Source: Aspidapion aeneum
Lineage: Eukaryota; Arthropoda; Insecta; Coleoptera; Brentidae
Direction of reading: 5' to 3'
Length of the DNA stretch: 64,000 nt
Assembly (NCBI GenBank): GCA_963576565.1
Contig: OY755039.1
Coordinates: forward strand, 142,421,369 to 142,485,368
The notes beneath the pieces are model-generated. The model did no database searches. It worked only from the letters and a program-made list of their open reading frames with translations, and was not told where the DNA came from. This document shows positions 31,545 through 41,419 of this stretch, in pieces. The position numbers were made by a program, and so were the translations under genes. Numbering within the stretch: the stretch's first letter is position 1; each line of letters starts with the position of its first letter.

Positions 31545-34500
31545 CTAAAAACCAAGAATTTTGATAGTATTTTAATTTTCTTCTCTAAAGAGAAAAACAA
31601 GTCTGTCAAAACATTAGACGGACAAAGCAATTATAATGTGTGTAATTTTTTTATCTAGAGAAGAAAATATTTTCGTCTCTAATGCCAAAAATAATTAAAA
31701 AAATGCCTGTGAAATCTGCAAATATCTCTCTTTGCTATGTGGTCATAGGAAAATAGTATATTACATAACAAGAGAAGAAAGTGGCAAATTTTACACGCAG
31801 TGGCGTGTCGTATAAAGGGTCAGGGGGGGCGAACAATTTGTATTTTATAAACTATATAGTTTATTAATAAAAGCACCCAGTTGCAGTATGGTGGGGCCAT
31901 AGAGATGCGAAAAAACCGTACTCTGACTTAAGATTCGGAAAAACGTCATTTAGCGAATTTTAGGGTAGGGAATCCCGTAACACCAAAATGGGCAAACTTT
32001 GAAAATTAATATTTTATAAACTATATAAATTATCAACAAAAGCACCGAGTTGCAGTATGGTGGGGCCATAGAGATGCGAAAAAAACCACAACCGAAGCAG
32101 TGGCGTGTCGTATAGGGGGCCAGGGGGGGCGAACGCCGCCCTCGCCCCTCTGCGCTTGGCGCCCCTGGCGTCCTTTGAGAAAAAAATAGAATGAATAGTG
32201 TTATTATTTTAAAAAAAGGTTTGTAATATATTTGACTCCCATAATATCGTACACTAATCCATACATGTGCGAAAAAGTACTTTTTTACACAAGTACGGAA
32301 AAATTTCTGCACACGGGTGAAATTTAACGTTTTCTGAGGATACGAATCGTGTGAAATCCATCATTTTCATATATGGTCGTAGGAAATGGTTATTACATAA
32401 CAAGAGAATAAAGTGACAAATTTCACAACACGCAAGTGTAAGAAAGTTACTTTCTATCGAGTTGTGGACGCTATTTTTCATACGAACACTGTTGAACTAT
32501 AATAAATTGTGTAAAAATTGATCTATAGTTATGCACAAATCAAATAAAACTGCTTTTCCGCACATGTGTGGAAAAGTACTGTGCAAAACATGTGCGGAAA
32601 AGTATGGTGACAGTTAACGTCATCGTACACAATTTCACACATGTGCGGAAAAATTTCTGCACACGGGTGAAATCTGAGGGCACGGCAGTGCCTCGCCAAG
32701 TTCGCGCGCCGTAACCATATTTTCTTGAAACTTTTCAGCCGATATTTGACCTACCTAAAAGTCTACTTCGGAATGAGCTACGAATATCAAACTTTGCACA
32801 GTCGTAGATCTCCATAGAGTTAATAACCCCTCCAAGTTTAATGAAATTCCATAAAGTAGTAAAGTAGTTACGAAATTACAAAAAACGTCGAAATTGCCAC
32901 TCACTCACTCACTCACTTATGTATAGATCATCAATTTTCTACTGTACTTCCAGACATGCTACAAAGCTGAAATTTGGCAGACCCATAGAAATTATGACCA
33001 AACCCCTGGAAAAAATCAAAAAACCGCAAAATTTTCATCTACTCCCCTCCCCTATACATTTAAAGTTATGTAAAAGTAGTATCGCCCACTTCCAGAAATG
33101 CTAGAGAGTTGAGCTTTGGCAGACTGATAGAAACTATGATAAAACTATAGGGAAAATCAAAAAACCCCAAAATTTTAATTTACTCCCCTCCCCAATACAT
33201 TTAAAGTTATGTAAAAGTAGCATTGCCCACTTCCAGAAATGCTAGAGAGTTGAGCTTTGGCAGACTGATAGGAACTATGATAAAACTATGGGAATTAAAA
33301 CACCCCAAAATTCTAATTTACTTCCCTCCCCTATAAATGTAAAGTTAAGTAAAAGTAACATTGTCTACTTCCAGACATGCTAGAGAGCTGAGCTTTGGAA
33401 GACCGATAGTACTATGATAAAGATATAGAAAAAAATTAAAACACCCCAAAATTCTAATTTAGTTCCTTCCCCTATGAATATAAAGTTATGTAAAAGTAAC
33501 ATTACCCACTTTCAGAAATGCAAGAAAGCTGAGCATTGGAAGACTGATAGGAACTATGATAAAACTATAGGATAAAATTTAAAAACACGATAATTTTAAT
33601 TTATTTCCCTCCCCTAGACATGTAAAGTTATGTAAAAGTAACATTGTGCACTTTCAGAAACGCTAGAGAACTGAGCTTTGGAAGGCTGATAGGAACTACG
33701 ATAAAACCATGGAAAAAAATTAAAAAACCTTAAAAATTTAAGTCAGGCATTGCAAAAGTTTTGAACAATATTCGGCATATTTTACTACTTTAAAAATTAA
33801 GTATTTTCCAATTCCTTTAAAAAAGAAGTGAAATCATAACAAAAAGATTTTATGTAAAAAAAAGCCAAGTACGCGAAAATGGCATTCCGTAAAAAGAATT
33901 GAGATAAAAGTAAAGCCAAGTTCTCCAATACAAATTTTAAAATGAAAGGTTCTTACTAGTTTGGAAATATTTTTCTAAACTTGGCTATTACGGCTGTAAA
34001 TGACTCTTAAGCACAGTGCTAAATTGAACATAAAGAAGTTTGGCTGTAATAGCAAAGTTTAAAAAAACCATTTCCAAACTAGTAAGAACCTTTCATTTTG
34101 AAATTTGTATTGGAGAACTTGGCTTTACTTTTATCTCAATTCTTTTTACGGAATGCCATTTTCGCGTACTTGGCTTTTTTTTACATGAAATGTTTTTGTT
34201 ATGATTTAACGTTTTCCGAACATGCAAATCGTGTGAAATCCATAATTTTTCGCACTTTTAGCATGTAAAGTTCACTTTTTATCCTGATTTTTAGTGATAA
34301 AAGTGACATTTTTTTTCATTGAAAAAAAAATCGGAGAAGACTGATCAGACATAAATAGTAAACAATCCAAAGAAAAACGCCGGAACAAAAATCTCGGAAA
34401 ATGAAATAAAAAGTGCGAAAAATAGCGTATAAACATTGTGATAAAAGTGTCTTTTTATGCCGCGACGAATTGTAGAATAAGACAAACTTTTCGCATCGGG

Positions 34501-34996
34501 CAAGGACAGGTCAGTCCTTGCCTCGGGGCATTGAGTAAATATGGGTTATTTACTCAATGCGCGGGGTAAAAAGTGACACTTTTATTCCTTGGTATATAAT
34601 ATACTATTGTCCCCAGAGAGACGAAAATAAATTGTGCGTGTGAAATATGCACCTTTCTAAAACAGAAAAGAGTACAAATTTCGCTATTTTTGTTTGTTGT
34701 TGCAGGAAAGAAAAAATCACGCATTCATAGGTGTAAAAAATCAAAAAACGTATTTACCGTTGCATGAACTGTAATTTTTCCAACTGGTTCATCTGCGATA
34801 AATCAGTGATCTTCACTTCTTCACTCGAATCTTGTTGCATTTCTTCGTGATCTTTATTTTCTTTTACCATCGATATCGAAGATTTTGTGTCTTCATTATT
34901 GTTCTCGCTAGTTTCTGTTTTTGTGTATTCTTCTTCTGAATCAGTATCAAAGTTGAGTTTTCTTCTGACATGATCTAATTTTGGGTTTTGAGACAT
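31400..34996 (-). CDS. dap: Cyclin-dependent kinase inhibitor, p21/p27/Dacapo (CDKN1) family, two coding exons
   Basis: Spliced minus-strand gene: coding exon 1 is 34996-34758 and exon 2 is 31544-31400, giving 239 + 145 = 384 nt, that is 127 residues plus stop. Exon 1 ends CAACG|GTAAAT and exon 2 starts TTTTTAG|GTGG, so the join makes Arg80-Trp81. Residues 81-93 are WNFDFENGIPLEG, the core of the CDI domain that packs on the CDK N-lobe, followed by DWEWEKL. Residues 11-16 (RRKLNF) fit the RxL cyclin-binding motif. Between them is an acidic, Ser/Glu-rich linker (17-65). CDI proteins arrest the cell cycle by binding cyclin-CDK2 in the nucleus. Oddities: the linker is longer than in p27, and the tyrosine-bearing 3-10 helix that fills the ATP pocket in p27 is not evident. 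The symbol is by family resemblance only. Confidence 0.85.
31797..32170. repeat. Direct repeat pair with CAGTGGCGTGTCGTAT ends
   Basis: CAGTGGCGTGTCGTATA at 31798 and 32098, each followed by a G-run and GGGGGGCGAAC. Between them, ATTTTATAAACTATATA...AAAAGCACC and GTTGCAGTATGGTGGGGCCA are duplicated (about 31842-31912 and 32010-32085). The CAGTGGCG ends look hAT-derived. Probably a truncated, internally duplicated relic. Confidence 0.6.
32250..32670. repeat. CGGAAAA palindrome sites
   Basis: Several short palindromic sites around TTTTCCGCACATGTGTGGAAAA (32555-32576), CATGTGCGGAAAAG, and a repeated TTTCTGCACACGGGTGAAAT at about 32300 and 32650. They are related in motif to the GTGCGGAAA family elsewhere in the window. 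Confidence 0.5.
32925..33740 (+). repeat. 140-bp tandem array, about six units
   Basis: AAAGTTATGTAAAAGTARCA marks units at 33062, 33203, 33341, 33482 and 33623 (spacing 138-141 bp). Each unit carries CCACTTCCAGAAATGCTAGA, GAGCTTTGGCAGACTGATAG and ACTCCCCTCCCC. Confidence 0.9.
33830..34208. mobile_element. Long-hairpin MITE with AGCCAAGTACGCGAAA ends
   Basis: Near-perfect stem of about 150 bp: AATCATAACAAAAAGATTTT, GCCAAGTACGCGAAAATGGC and AAGAATTGAGATAAAAGTAA on the left, all mirrored on the right. The short loop is near GACTCTTAAGCACAGTGC. A second copy lies at 48117-48421. Transcripts through the intron would fold here into a long double strand. Confidence 0.85.
34499..34560. repeat. Two adjacent perfect hairpins in the CDI intron
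   Basis: GGCAAGGAC/GTCCTTGCC (9-bp arms, 34499-34522) is followed at once by GCATTGAGTAAAT/ATTTACTCAATGC (13-bp arms, 34528-34560). The surrounding AAAAGTGACACTTTT-type sequence is also palindromic. Confidence 0.75.
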
Positions 34997-35006
34997 TACT
35001 TCTATT
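34758..35006 (-). CDS. dap: CDI gene, first coding exon
   Basis: The exon starts after a strong acceptor (pyrimidine run ending TTTTAG at 35007) with 10 nt of 5' UTR (AATAGAAGTA), then ATG at 34996. It encodes MSQNPKLDHVRRKLNFD, then an acidic region (DTDSEEEYTKTETSENN...), and ends EKLQFMQ plus two bases of Arg80. A further 5' non-coding exon must lie upstream (higher coordinates). Confidence 0.85.
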
Positions 35007-36180
35007 CTAAAAAAAAATAAAAAAATGTTTTGAATAGGTATAAATTATTTTATGTAATTAGCTATTGACATTATTTATTTGATTAGATTTAAGCGCGGAT
35101 TTGAGGGGGGTAACGTGGTAATTACCCCCCCTAGAAAAAGATATATTTCAGACCTTATAGACTTTTAGTTAATAAATATCGGGCTAACCGAATAATAATA
35201 AAAATAAAAAAAAAACTCGTTTTTAACCATTTTTTTCACATACCTTGGAAAAATTGGAAAAAAATGGAAAAATTGAGAAAGCAAAAATTATATTTATAGA
35301 AGCACAAATAGCTCATATAAACGTAAATTAACCAAATTATACATTCTTGTGGGGTCAATAGTCAAAATCAAATAACATTTATTTTCATATAATATAAAAA
35401 TAACGTTAGTTTCAAGTTTTTAAACAAAATAAATGTAAAAAAATATTAAAAATTAAACTAAATTATCATTTTAAAAAACAAAAACATTATTTGGCAAAAA
35501 AACTAAGAGGAAGATTATGTAAATTATATTATTAAATATTATTATAAATTTTTATGAGGCTTATATGGGCCAACTTCCTTATCAGTTTACTCTACACTGA
35601 TTTTTAACACAATTTCAATTTTTCCGTTTTTTTCCGGAATAAAACCCGGTTTTTTTTCATGACTTAATTTTTCCGGATATTTTAAATCCCTAATTACAAT
35701 ACAGCCCCCTCAAATTAACGCACTATTCCAATGATATTTTAAAATTTTCTGTAATGATCTCAAAAACTAAAACTTTTTTAACACAAAGCAGATGGAAATA
35801 AACAGCTCTTTTTATAAAAAAAATTATCCGATTTCAATTTTTTAATATTCTTTGCATTTCCACTTATTTCGAATTTTTTTTATTTCGCTGTCTCTATCTT
35901 TCGACCAACGAACAACTCAAAAACTGCTTTCTCAATTTTAATGAAATTTGGTACCTAGGTTGGTTTTTGGCTCTAGGTGGTTCCATTTGAAAAAATGAAT
36001 AAAATTTCTGAATAATTTATGTTATTACAAAAAAATTCGTAGGAGCTTTCGCTTCTAAGATATTTACAAAAACTAGACAACAAAAAGTATTTCTAATTGA
36101 TTTATTTAAAAAAAGTTAAATCTGCCCTTACAACATGACTCTCTAGTTCGTTTTATTATCTGTGGTTAACAACAAGCGAT
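35007..36180. other. Upstream intron or intergenic DNA with an old repeat relic
   Basis: Contains AAGCGCGGATTTGAGGGGGG at 35091 (hAT-like end) and, at about 35790-36010, a diverged copy of the element that carries the tetranucleotide arrays at 46.3 and 61 kb (matching TCGCTGTCTC...GACCAACGAAC and AATGAAATTTGGTACCTAGG). In this copy the array position is only about 13 nt long. No coding sequence. Confidence 0.5.
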
Positions 36181-36420
36181 TAATTGGGTGAACTTTTTTA
36201 CCGTAAATAATTACAAGCCGACAGCGCCGCGCGCATATTTGTAAACGACGTCCATGATTGCGATTCGGTTGTAGCCATTAACGTATTAACCGGAGAATAC
36301 GTTAATGGTTGTAGCCCGAACGCTGCCGTAACCGTGTCAATGAAGCCCTATTCTACATTGACACGGTTCGGTTACGTTGGCGATCGATTGACAACGGTTA
36401 GGTTTCACATTCTCTAGGAT
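36180..36420. promoter_or_regulatory. GC-rich segment with two perfect hairpins
   Basis: Perfect hairpins CATTAACGTATT/AATACGTTAATG (36276-36307, 8-nt loop) and AACCGTGTCAATG/CATTGACACGGTT (36330-36368, 13-nt loop). The first is flanked by direct repeats GGTTGTAGCC. CpG-rich against an AT-rich background. A regulatory role for the CDI gene is inferred only from position (about 1.3 kb upstream of coding exon 1). Confidence 0.35.
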
Positions 36421-36539
36421 CCCGGGAAAGAGGTCAGGAGAGTATGTTTTAAAAAAATATATGGATGTTAGAAATTTACGAATTCTTTCTTAAGAAAGAT
36501 TGTGGTTCTGAAATCCAGACTGATTTTTAACGAACATTT

Positions 36540-36890
36540 TTGCGATCACGGGTGTTAGTTACCCAAGCGATTTACCATATCGTCTGCTATTTACGAGAGA
36601 TGTTCGGGCGAAAGCCGACTGGCGATCCTGGGTGTTGTATACAAATATGCGCGCCGCGCGGGGCATGGTTTCAATTTCACCCGCTTTTCGGCGGGGTATG
36701 GGTGGATGTTCTCTAGCAAGGGCGGGAGGAATGTTTGTTTTGTTGAAGTCGGCCATCATCATCGTGCAGAAACATCCGTTGCCCTTCCTACACGTTGTCG
36801 GTTCTATCCTTAGTGAAGACGTATGAGTTTGTTTTGATTTGGGGTATGTCAGTAGTAAAAAGCCTTGCCGGTCGCGTGTCATTGTTTGTT
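36540..36890 (-). promoter_or_regulatory. Candidate promoter or 5' non-coding exon region of the CDI gene
   Basis: The most GC- and CpG-rich stretch in the window (GCGCGCCGCGCGGGGC at 36649, GGCGGGGTATGG, AAGGGCGGGAGG). No TATA box was recognised. The acceptor before coding exon 1 requires an upstream exon, and this is the best composition-based candidate. Open frames on both strands here are probably by-products of high GC. Confidence 0.28.
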
Positions 36891-37044
36891 TTTGTTATTG
36901 TTTGTTTATAAAATGGAAATAAATACCGTCGATTACATAACTAACTATGCAAATTTAAATACGTTGACATGAACTTCGATTACAAATAAAATCTTTAGCA
37001 CGACATAGACCGGACCTAAAACAACCAAAATTTTAGTGCAAGTA
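36890..37044. other. AT-rich spacer
   Basis: Nothing recognised. Confidence 0.3.
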
Positions 37045-37445
37045 ATGCCGAGAGGTGTTTTATAATAAAAAATTATACGATGCTGAAAACTGGTTGTACT
37101 TTATTTGTCTTGTTATGAACAATCCACGAAGTGATCCTGCGTAGGTGGCAAAGGGAATGTGTGATATCAAGCACTTTAGTGAAAAGTTAAAAAGACACAA
37201 AGTAAGTGGTATTTATTTAAATAACCACATAGAATTTTCTATGCTAGGCAAGACTGATATTAGGTGCCAATTGAATAGTGCCTATAGGCAAAACATTACC
37301 GAACATAATGAAAATTTGACAAAAAATAGACATATGCTTGGTAGGTTAATAGACTGTTTAAAATTCTGTGAGATTTTTGAGGTTGCTCTACGGGGCCATG
37401 ATGAGTCTGAAACTGGTGCTAATCCGAGCACTTTGCGCATGTAAA
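37045..37445 (+). pseudogene. hAT transposase N-terminal fragment (TTF-finger / ZMYM1-like)
   Basis: The frame from about 37055 reads VFYNKKLYDAENWLYF, then has an internal stop at 37142, then GMCDIKHFSEKLKRHKVSGI, QLNSAYRQNITEHNENLTKN, RLIDCLKFCEIFEVALRGHD and ESETGANP. This order (TTF-type zinc-finger remnant, HFSEKxKRH, LIDCxKF, LRGHDES) is the N-terminal third of hAT transposases of the ZMYM1-like type. The finger cysteines are lost and the catalytic domain is absent. It may come from the autonomous parent of the family A copies, but the pieces do not overlap, so this cannot be tested here. Confidence 0.75.
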
Positions 37446-37777
37446 AGAGGGGCGAATAGACTTTATCTATAAACAAATAAACTAAAAAAAACTACCAAGT
37501 AGTTGTTTGTAAAATGCTAAAATAAAATTGTTTAGGTAAGTTTTTTATCTCCTTTTCCATGCAAGATAAATTTCTCCCCCCCCCCCAATTTGTAACGTCA
37601 CCAGCCGCTACTGCACGGATTTACTTTTATGCAAATTTAAGAAAAGAGAGACTGGACAACAATTAATAGGTAACAGACCGCCAAAAGATCTGAGTCCTGT
37701 AAAATGACACTTTTCGTATAAATATTTTACTGAATGGGCTGGTTTGCTGTTCAGTTAAAAAAATAATTTTCCTACTT

Positions 37778-37806
37778 GCGTGCGGAAAGTTGAACTTTCC
37801 GCACGC
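37778..37806. repeat. Perfect 29-bp GTGCGGAAA palindrome
   Basis: Arms GCGTGCGGAAAGTT and AACTTTCCGCACGC around a single G. Part of the dispersed GTGCGGAAA family. Confidence 0.85.
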
Positions 37807-37816
37807 CGTGAATTTT

Positions 37817-37920
37817 AGGCCTAATTAGACTTATTGACTCATTTATAAACTCAATTAAATTAAAAATGAGGCCTAATTAGACTTATTGACCCATTTATAA
37901 ACTCAATTAAATTAAAAATG
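37817..37920 (+). repeat. 52-bp tandem duplication
   Basis: Two adjacent 52-bp units starting AGGCCTAATTAGACTTATTG at 37817 and 37869, differing at one base (GACTC against GACCC), so the duplication is recent. Confidence 0.95.
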
Positions 37921-38013
37921 AAAACAGAATTTGTTTTTTGCTGTTTTAATGTAAAAAATACCAAATATATTAAAATGTAAAACCAAGCTTTTTATGCAAC
38001 TAGGAAAAATTTT

Positions 38014-38108
38014 GTACCTAACTCTTGCGGAAAGTGCCTTTTCCGCCCTTGACGGCGTGCCCTGCCGTCGCGTACGTAAAAGTATCACTTTCCGCACTAG
38101 TTAGGTAA
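38014..38108. repeat. TACCTAAC...GTTAGGTA hairpin module (GTGCGGAAA family)
   Basis: Imperfect hairpin from GTACCTAACTCTTGCGGAAAG to CACTTTCCGCACTAGTTAGG, followed by TAAATAACTATT. The loop contains GACGGCGTGCCCTGCCGTCG, itself palindromic. Confidence 0.75.
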
Positions 38109-38271
38109 ATAACTATTCTATAGGATCGACCGTGCGATTTTGCTCACTTTCCTGCACTCATTTTAATTTAGAAAGTGTTACTTTTCCGCAAAAAATTTGG
38201 GAAATTTTCTTTAATCTAACTACCTACGACTTTATTTATTTATTATATTTATCAACTGGATTATTTAAATA

Positions 38272-38979
38272 TACAGGGTGTATACAGCCAGATAAAACAA
38301 CTACATGGGGATTTCGGAAACGGTAAAAGATGCGAGTTTGTTTAAATATTAAAGATATCTACAGGGGTTACTAAAATATCGAGCAAAGTTTTATTTTAAA
38401 TTAAATAATAAATGCAAACTTTTGTTTCAGAAATAAAAGATAGATTTTAAAAAATTGTATTATTTCTTACCCAGAGAAAAATTAAAAAATAAGGGCTTTA
38501 AAGATTGGCATATAAATCAAATAAATGGAAAAGTTTTAAAAGGTAGTTACGTAGGTATGACAACAAACACAACTACGGCATTTGTTTCACAGCCAACTAA
38601 GTGAAAAACTATTTTTTTAATAAATTCACATTTATTGTCATCCAAAGATAGGCTTATTATACACGGTTGAAAAACCCCTTTTAGGCTCTATTTATTGAAG
38701 TATAAATCCAATATGGCGGTCATAAGAAATAACAAAGTTGGCTATGGTTTCAAAAAAACTGGAAGGCCTAGAAAAAAATTGTTAATGTCATTCAAAGGGC
38801 CGTAGTTGCTTATACAAAACTACCAAATTCCATTAAATTTGTTTGCAAGGTGGCGGCGATATTTCAATTTTTCAAAAAACAAAATTTTTAGTTCTTGCTC
38901 GATATTTTAAAAACCCCTGTAGATATTTTTAATTTTGATACGGATCCCCATATAGTTGCTTTTATTTGGGACACCCTGT
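38272..38979. mobile_element. ACAGGGTGT element with about 100-bp TIRs
   Basis: Left ACAGGGTGTATACAGCC, right (reverse) ACAGGGTGTCCCAAATAAA. The arms share ACAACTACATGGGGAT, AGATATCTACAGGGGTT and AAAATATCGAGCAA. The interior has CCAAATTCCATTAAATTTG and TGGCGG motifs, with no coding sequence. Confidence 0.8.
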
Positions 38980-39333
38980 ATATCTACATTTGTTAAGTAA
39001 AAAATAAATAGTTTCTTTATTTATTTTGCGAAGGTCGTCTACAAATATATCTATATTGTATCTATTCCGACCTTGATTTTTTGTCCGAACTTCACTTCCA
39101 ACTGCAGTCGAGTGCAAGAAAGTATACCTTATATGCACTTTGTCCTACGAGCACTTATGCGGTAAAGTTACTTTTCCGCACTAGAGTGGTAAACTCAATT
39201 TTCCGCATGTTAGAAGTTAAAAAACAAGAGGACGGTAAAGTTACTATTCCCCACTAATTCTTTTATTTTGGGAAAAGTTTAAAATATTTTTAAGCAAAAA
39301 ATATAACGCTCTTCAGATAGACGTTTTATGGAT
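38980..39333. other. AT-rich DNA with GTGCGGAAA-type sites
   Basis: Contains TTTTCCGCACTAGAGTGG and TTTTCCGCATG at 39172-39210, degenerate members of the palindrome family. No gene. Confidence 0.4.
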
Positions 39334-39907
39334 CGTTCATACTCGTCTTTTGTCTAGTCTTTTGTCTTGGTTTAGTCATATGTTCTGTCATAAGAAAGTT
39401 AAAACCACTGTTTCTTATGGGAGTGTTCATACAATGCTTTTGCTTTTGTTTTTGATTAGTCTTTGTCTTAAGAGTTGCCAACTTTCAATCCTTAGGACAA
39501 TGACTAAGATGAGTGACAGACATCAGCTGATGTTTGTTGTTTTTTTTACAGGGCGTCCGAAGAGCGCAAGCGCGCCGTCGAAATTTTAAATTTACCGCCA
39601 TTAATCATGTTTTTAACAGAAAATCTCTACATAACCTCAAAATTTTATTTGTTTTTTTTTTCTTTTTTGCTTTTGTTCTGTCGTGTCTGTGTTTCGTGCA
39701 CAGATTAGGTTAAATAAGATTGTTTTGTGTAGAAAATGACTTTTTAAGAGGGTCTCTTTATTGAAATTGAATTTTTTTTCAGTGGGTTATGACTAAGACT
39801 AATCAAAAACAAAAGACGAGTATGAACAGCCGATTTTGTTTAAGACAGCTAAGACTAATCAAAGGGCAAAGACTAATCAAAAACAAAAGACTAAGACGAG
39901 TATGAAC
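39334..39907. mobile_element. MITE with GTTCATACTCGTCTT ends
   Basis: The left GTTCATACTCGTCTTTTGTC is mirrored by AAGACGAGTATGAAC at the right end. The right end occurs twice (to 39826 and to 39907), with AGACTAATCAAAAACAAAAG internal repeats, indicating a local duplication of the terminus. Low-complexity interior. Confidence 0.65.
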
Positions 39908-40002
39908 AATACTTTACTTCTTTTTTTATTCGACAAAATAATTTTTTTAAATAATTTTTAATAAATCAGCGACGATTGGAGTCTTGTAGGCAAAATGTTG
40001 TA

Positions 40003-40412
40003 CACGGTAAAAAAAAATTTCTACAATTAAAACACGTTCTTTTCTTGAATAAATTGAATTACCTTAAAACAATTTGTTTTTAATTAAAATATTTCTTTTT
40101 AGTTTAACGCAGCGTTTAATCTTGAAATGAGACTTTAATTTTCTTCTTTAATTGTTTTGTTTCAGTATACTATACATTTTGTAACAAAGCAAATTGTCTT
40201 CATATAAGTAATATTATGCTTCCAGAGAAAACGGTGCCTTAGATTAATTCAGTTCCAATTTATATTAAAACATTTTCTATTTCACATTAAAATAAAAAAG
40301 AAAGACATTTTTTGTGCTATATCAAGAAAATATTCTCTTGGTGAACAGGAAAGCACAAATTATTTTATTTTAAAGCAATTTGCTTTGATCTAAGACAATT
40401 TTTTTTACCGTG
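40003..40412. mobile_element. MITE with TA duplication, inserted in a palindrome-family copy
   Basis: 410 bp, TIR CACGGTAAAAAAAATT, TA on both sides. Its right border abuts CCTAACACATGCG, so it sits in the TA of the GTACCTAAC start of the palindrome module at 40413-40511. The TA duplication suggests the Tc1/mariner group; no coding sequence. Confidence 0.7.
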
Positions 40413-40511
40413 TACCTAACACATGCGTAAATTGACTTTTCCGCCCTTGACAGCTTGACCGAACTCAGCTTCGTGTTTCGGAAAGCATCACTTTTCGCTA
40501 TGTTACGTAAA
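40412..40511. repeat. TACCTAAC...hairpin module, diverged copy
   Basis: GTACCTAACACATGCGTAAA...TTTTCCGCCCTTGACAGC to CACTTTTCGCTATGTTACG, then TAAATAACTATT. It aligns with 38014-38108 throughout but has lost several base pairs of the stem. Confidence 0.65.
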
Positions 40512-41200
40512 TAACTATTATTTATGTGGTATTACCTACTATAATAGGTACTTATTTTTCCTGCATCTAGTCTGCACTTAATATTATCACTGCACTTCCG
40601 CTTGAATAATTAGAAAATCAAATATTTTTTAATCTAGACCAAAAACAAAGTCAACAACACGGTGCACCTACACTTTGTTGCAAGTCAAACTAGACTATTT
40701 GTCTGTAAGTAGATTCCTTTAATTTAAGTCGAAATAAATTTTCAGTTGTCTATTACGCTGCTCTGCAGGAAAATAATGCACTATGCTGGGCCATCGCACA
40801 GGCAGGTTTTAAAACTAGATACTAGATTCAACAACTAACAGCATTTTACGGCAGCATTGAAAGCAAATCAAGCAGGATCTATGCGTTTACCGTTTGGTTA
40901 TGGTTTTGTGTTTAAAAGACTAACATAGAGGACATGCAGAATCATTTTTACCCAACTGCGACACGGCGAAGGAAGGGTAATGTTTTTCGATTGTTGTATG
41001 TATGTAAGTTTGTGTCACGCTAGAGGATAAACGGCTGAACCGATTTTGACAAAAAAGGTGTCGTTGAATTGCTACTGGTCCCGAAGGTGCTATTGGCTAT
41101 ATTTTTTTTAACAGGAATCAACATGGCGATCTTCAGGCGCCATTTTGTCACATGATGTAGGCTTTTAGGCATACAAATTATCGAAATTTCAGGCGATTTT
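40512..41200. other. AT-rich DNA with a short dispersed repeat
   Basis: Around 41005-41100, GTCACGCTAGAGGATAAACG...AACCGATTTTGAC resembles widespread short repeats of the type ACCGATTTT, also seen at 1310 and 52150. No gene. Confidence 0.3.
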
Positions 41201-41419
41201 ATTGAAATTCCTTTGATTACCCATTGCAAATGTCCTCTAAGTTGCTGTAATTACTTTGTAGTCCTCCCTCCTCCCACCCGTCGCCCCTCCTGTCATTCCC
41301 CCCACCCTATTCAAAAACCATATTCGCATAATTTTATCAAATATAGAGCAATTTCAAAAATTCTTTCTTCATACGCTTTCAGATTTTTTTTCCGACACCA
41401 CTTTACTAGTCCCCCCCCC

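Larger units (their letters stand above)
32677..34208. mobile_element. Composite repeat: 140-bp tandem array plus hairpin MITE, copy 1
   Basis: Starts near GGGCACGGCAGTGCCTCGCC, passes (CACT)n, then a tandem array (about 32925-33740) and ends in a long hairpin (33830-34208). The same order occurs in reverse at 48117-49115, so the whole arrangement is one repeat family. No coding capacity. Confidence 0.7.
31545..34757 (-). other. CDI gene intron, 3.2 kb, repeat-filled
   Basis: Bounded by GTAAAT (donor, 34757) and TTTTTAG (acceptor, 31545) on the minus strand. It contains direct repeats at 31797-32170, CGGAAAA palindromic sites at about 32290 and 32560-32660, the 140-bp tandem array, a 310-bp hairpin MITE and two smaller perfect hairpins. 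All appear as transposon-derived DNA added inside a phase-2 intron. Confidence 0.8.

Noticed and set aside
36559..36882. 107-codon minus-strand frame in the GC-rich block
   Set aside because: High GC lowers stop frequency; composition is not protein-like and an opposite-strand frame is equally open. Kept only as a possible promoter or 5' exon region.
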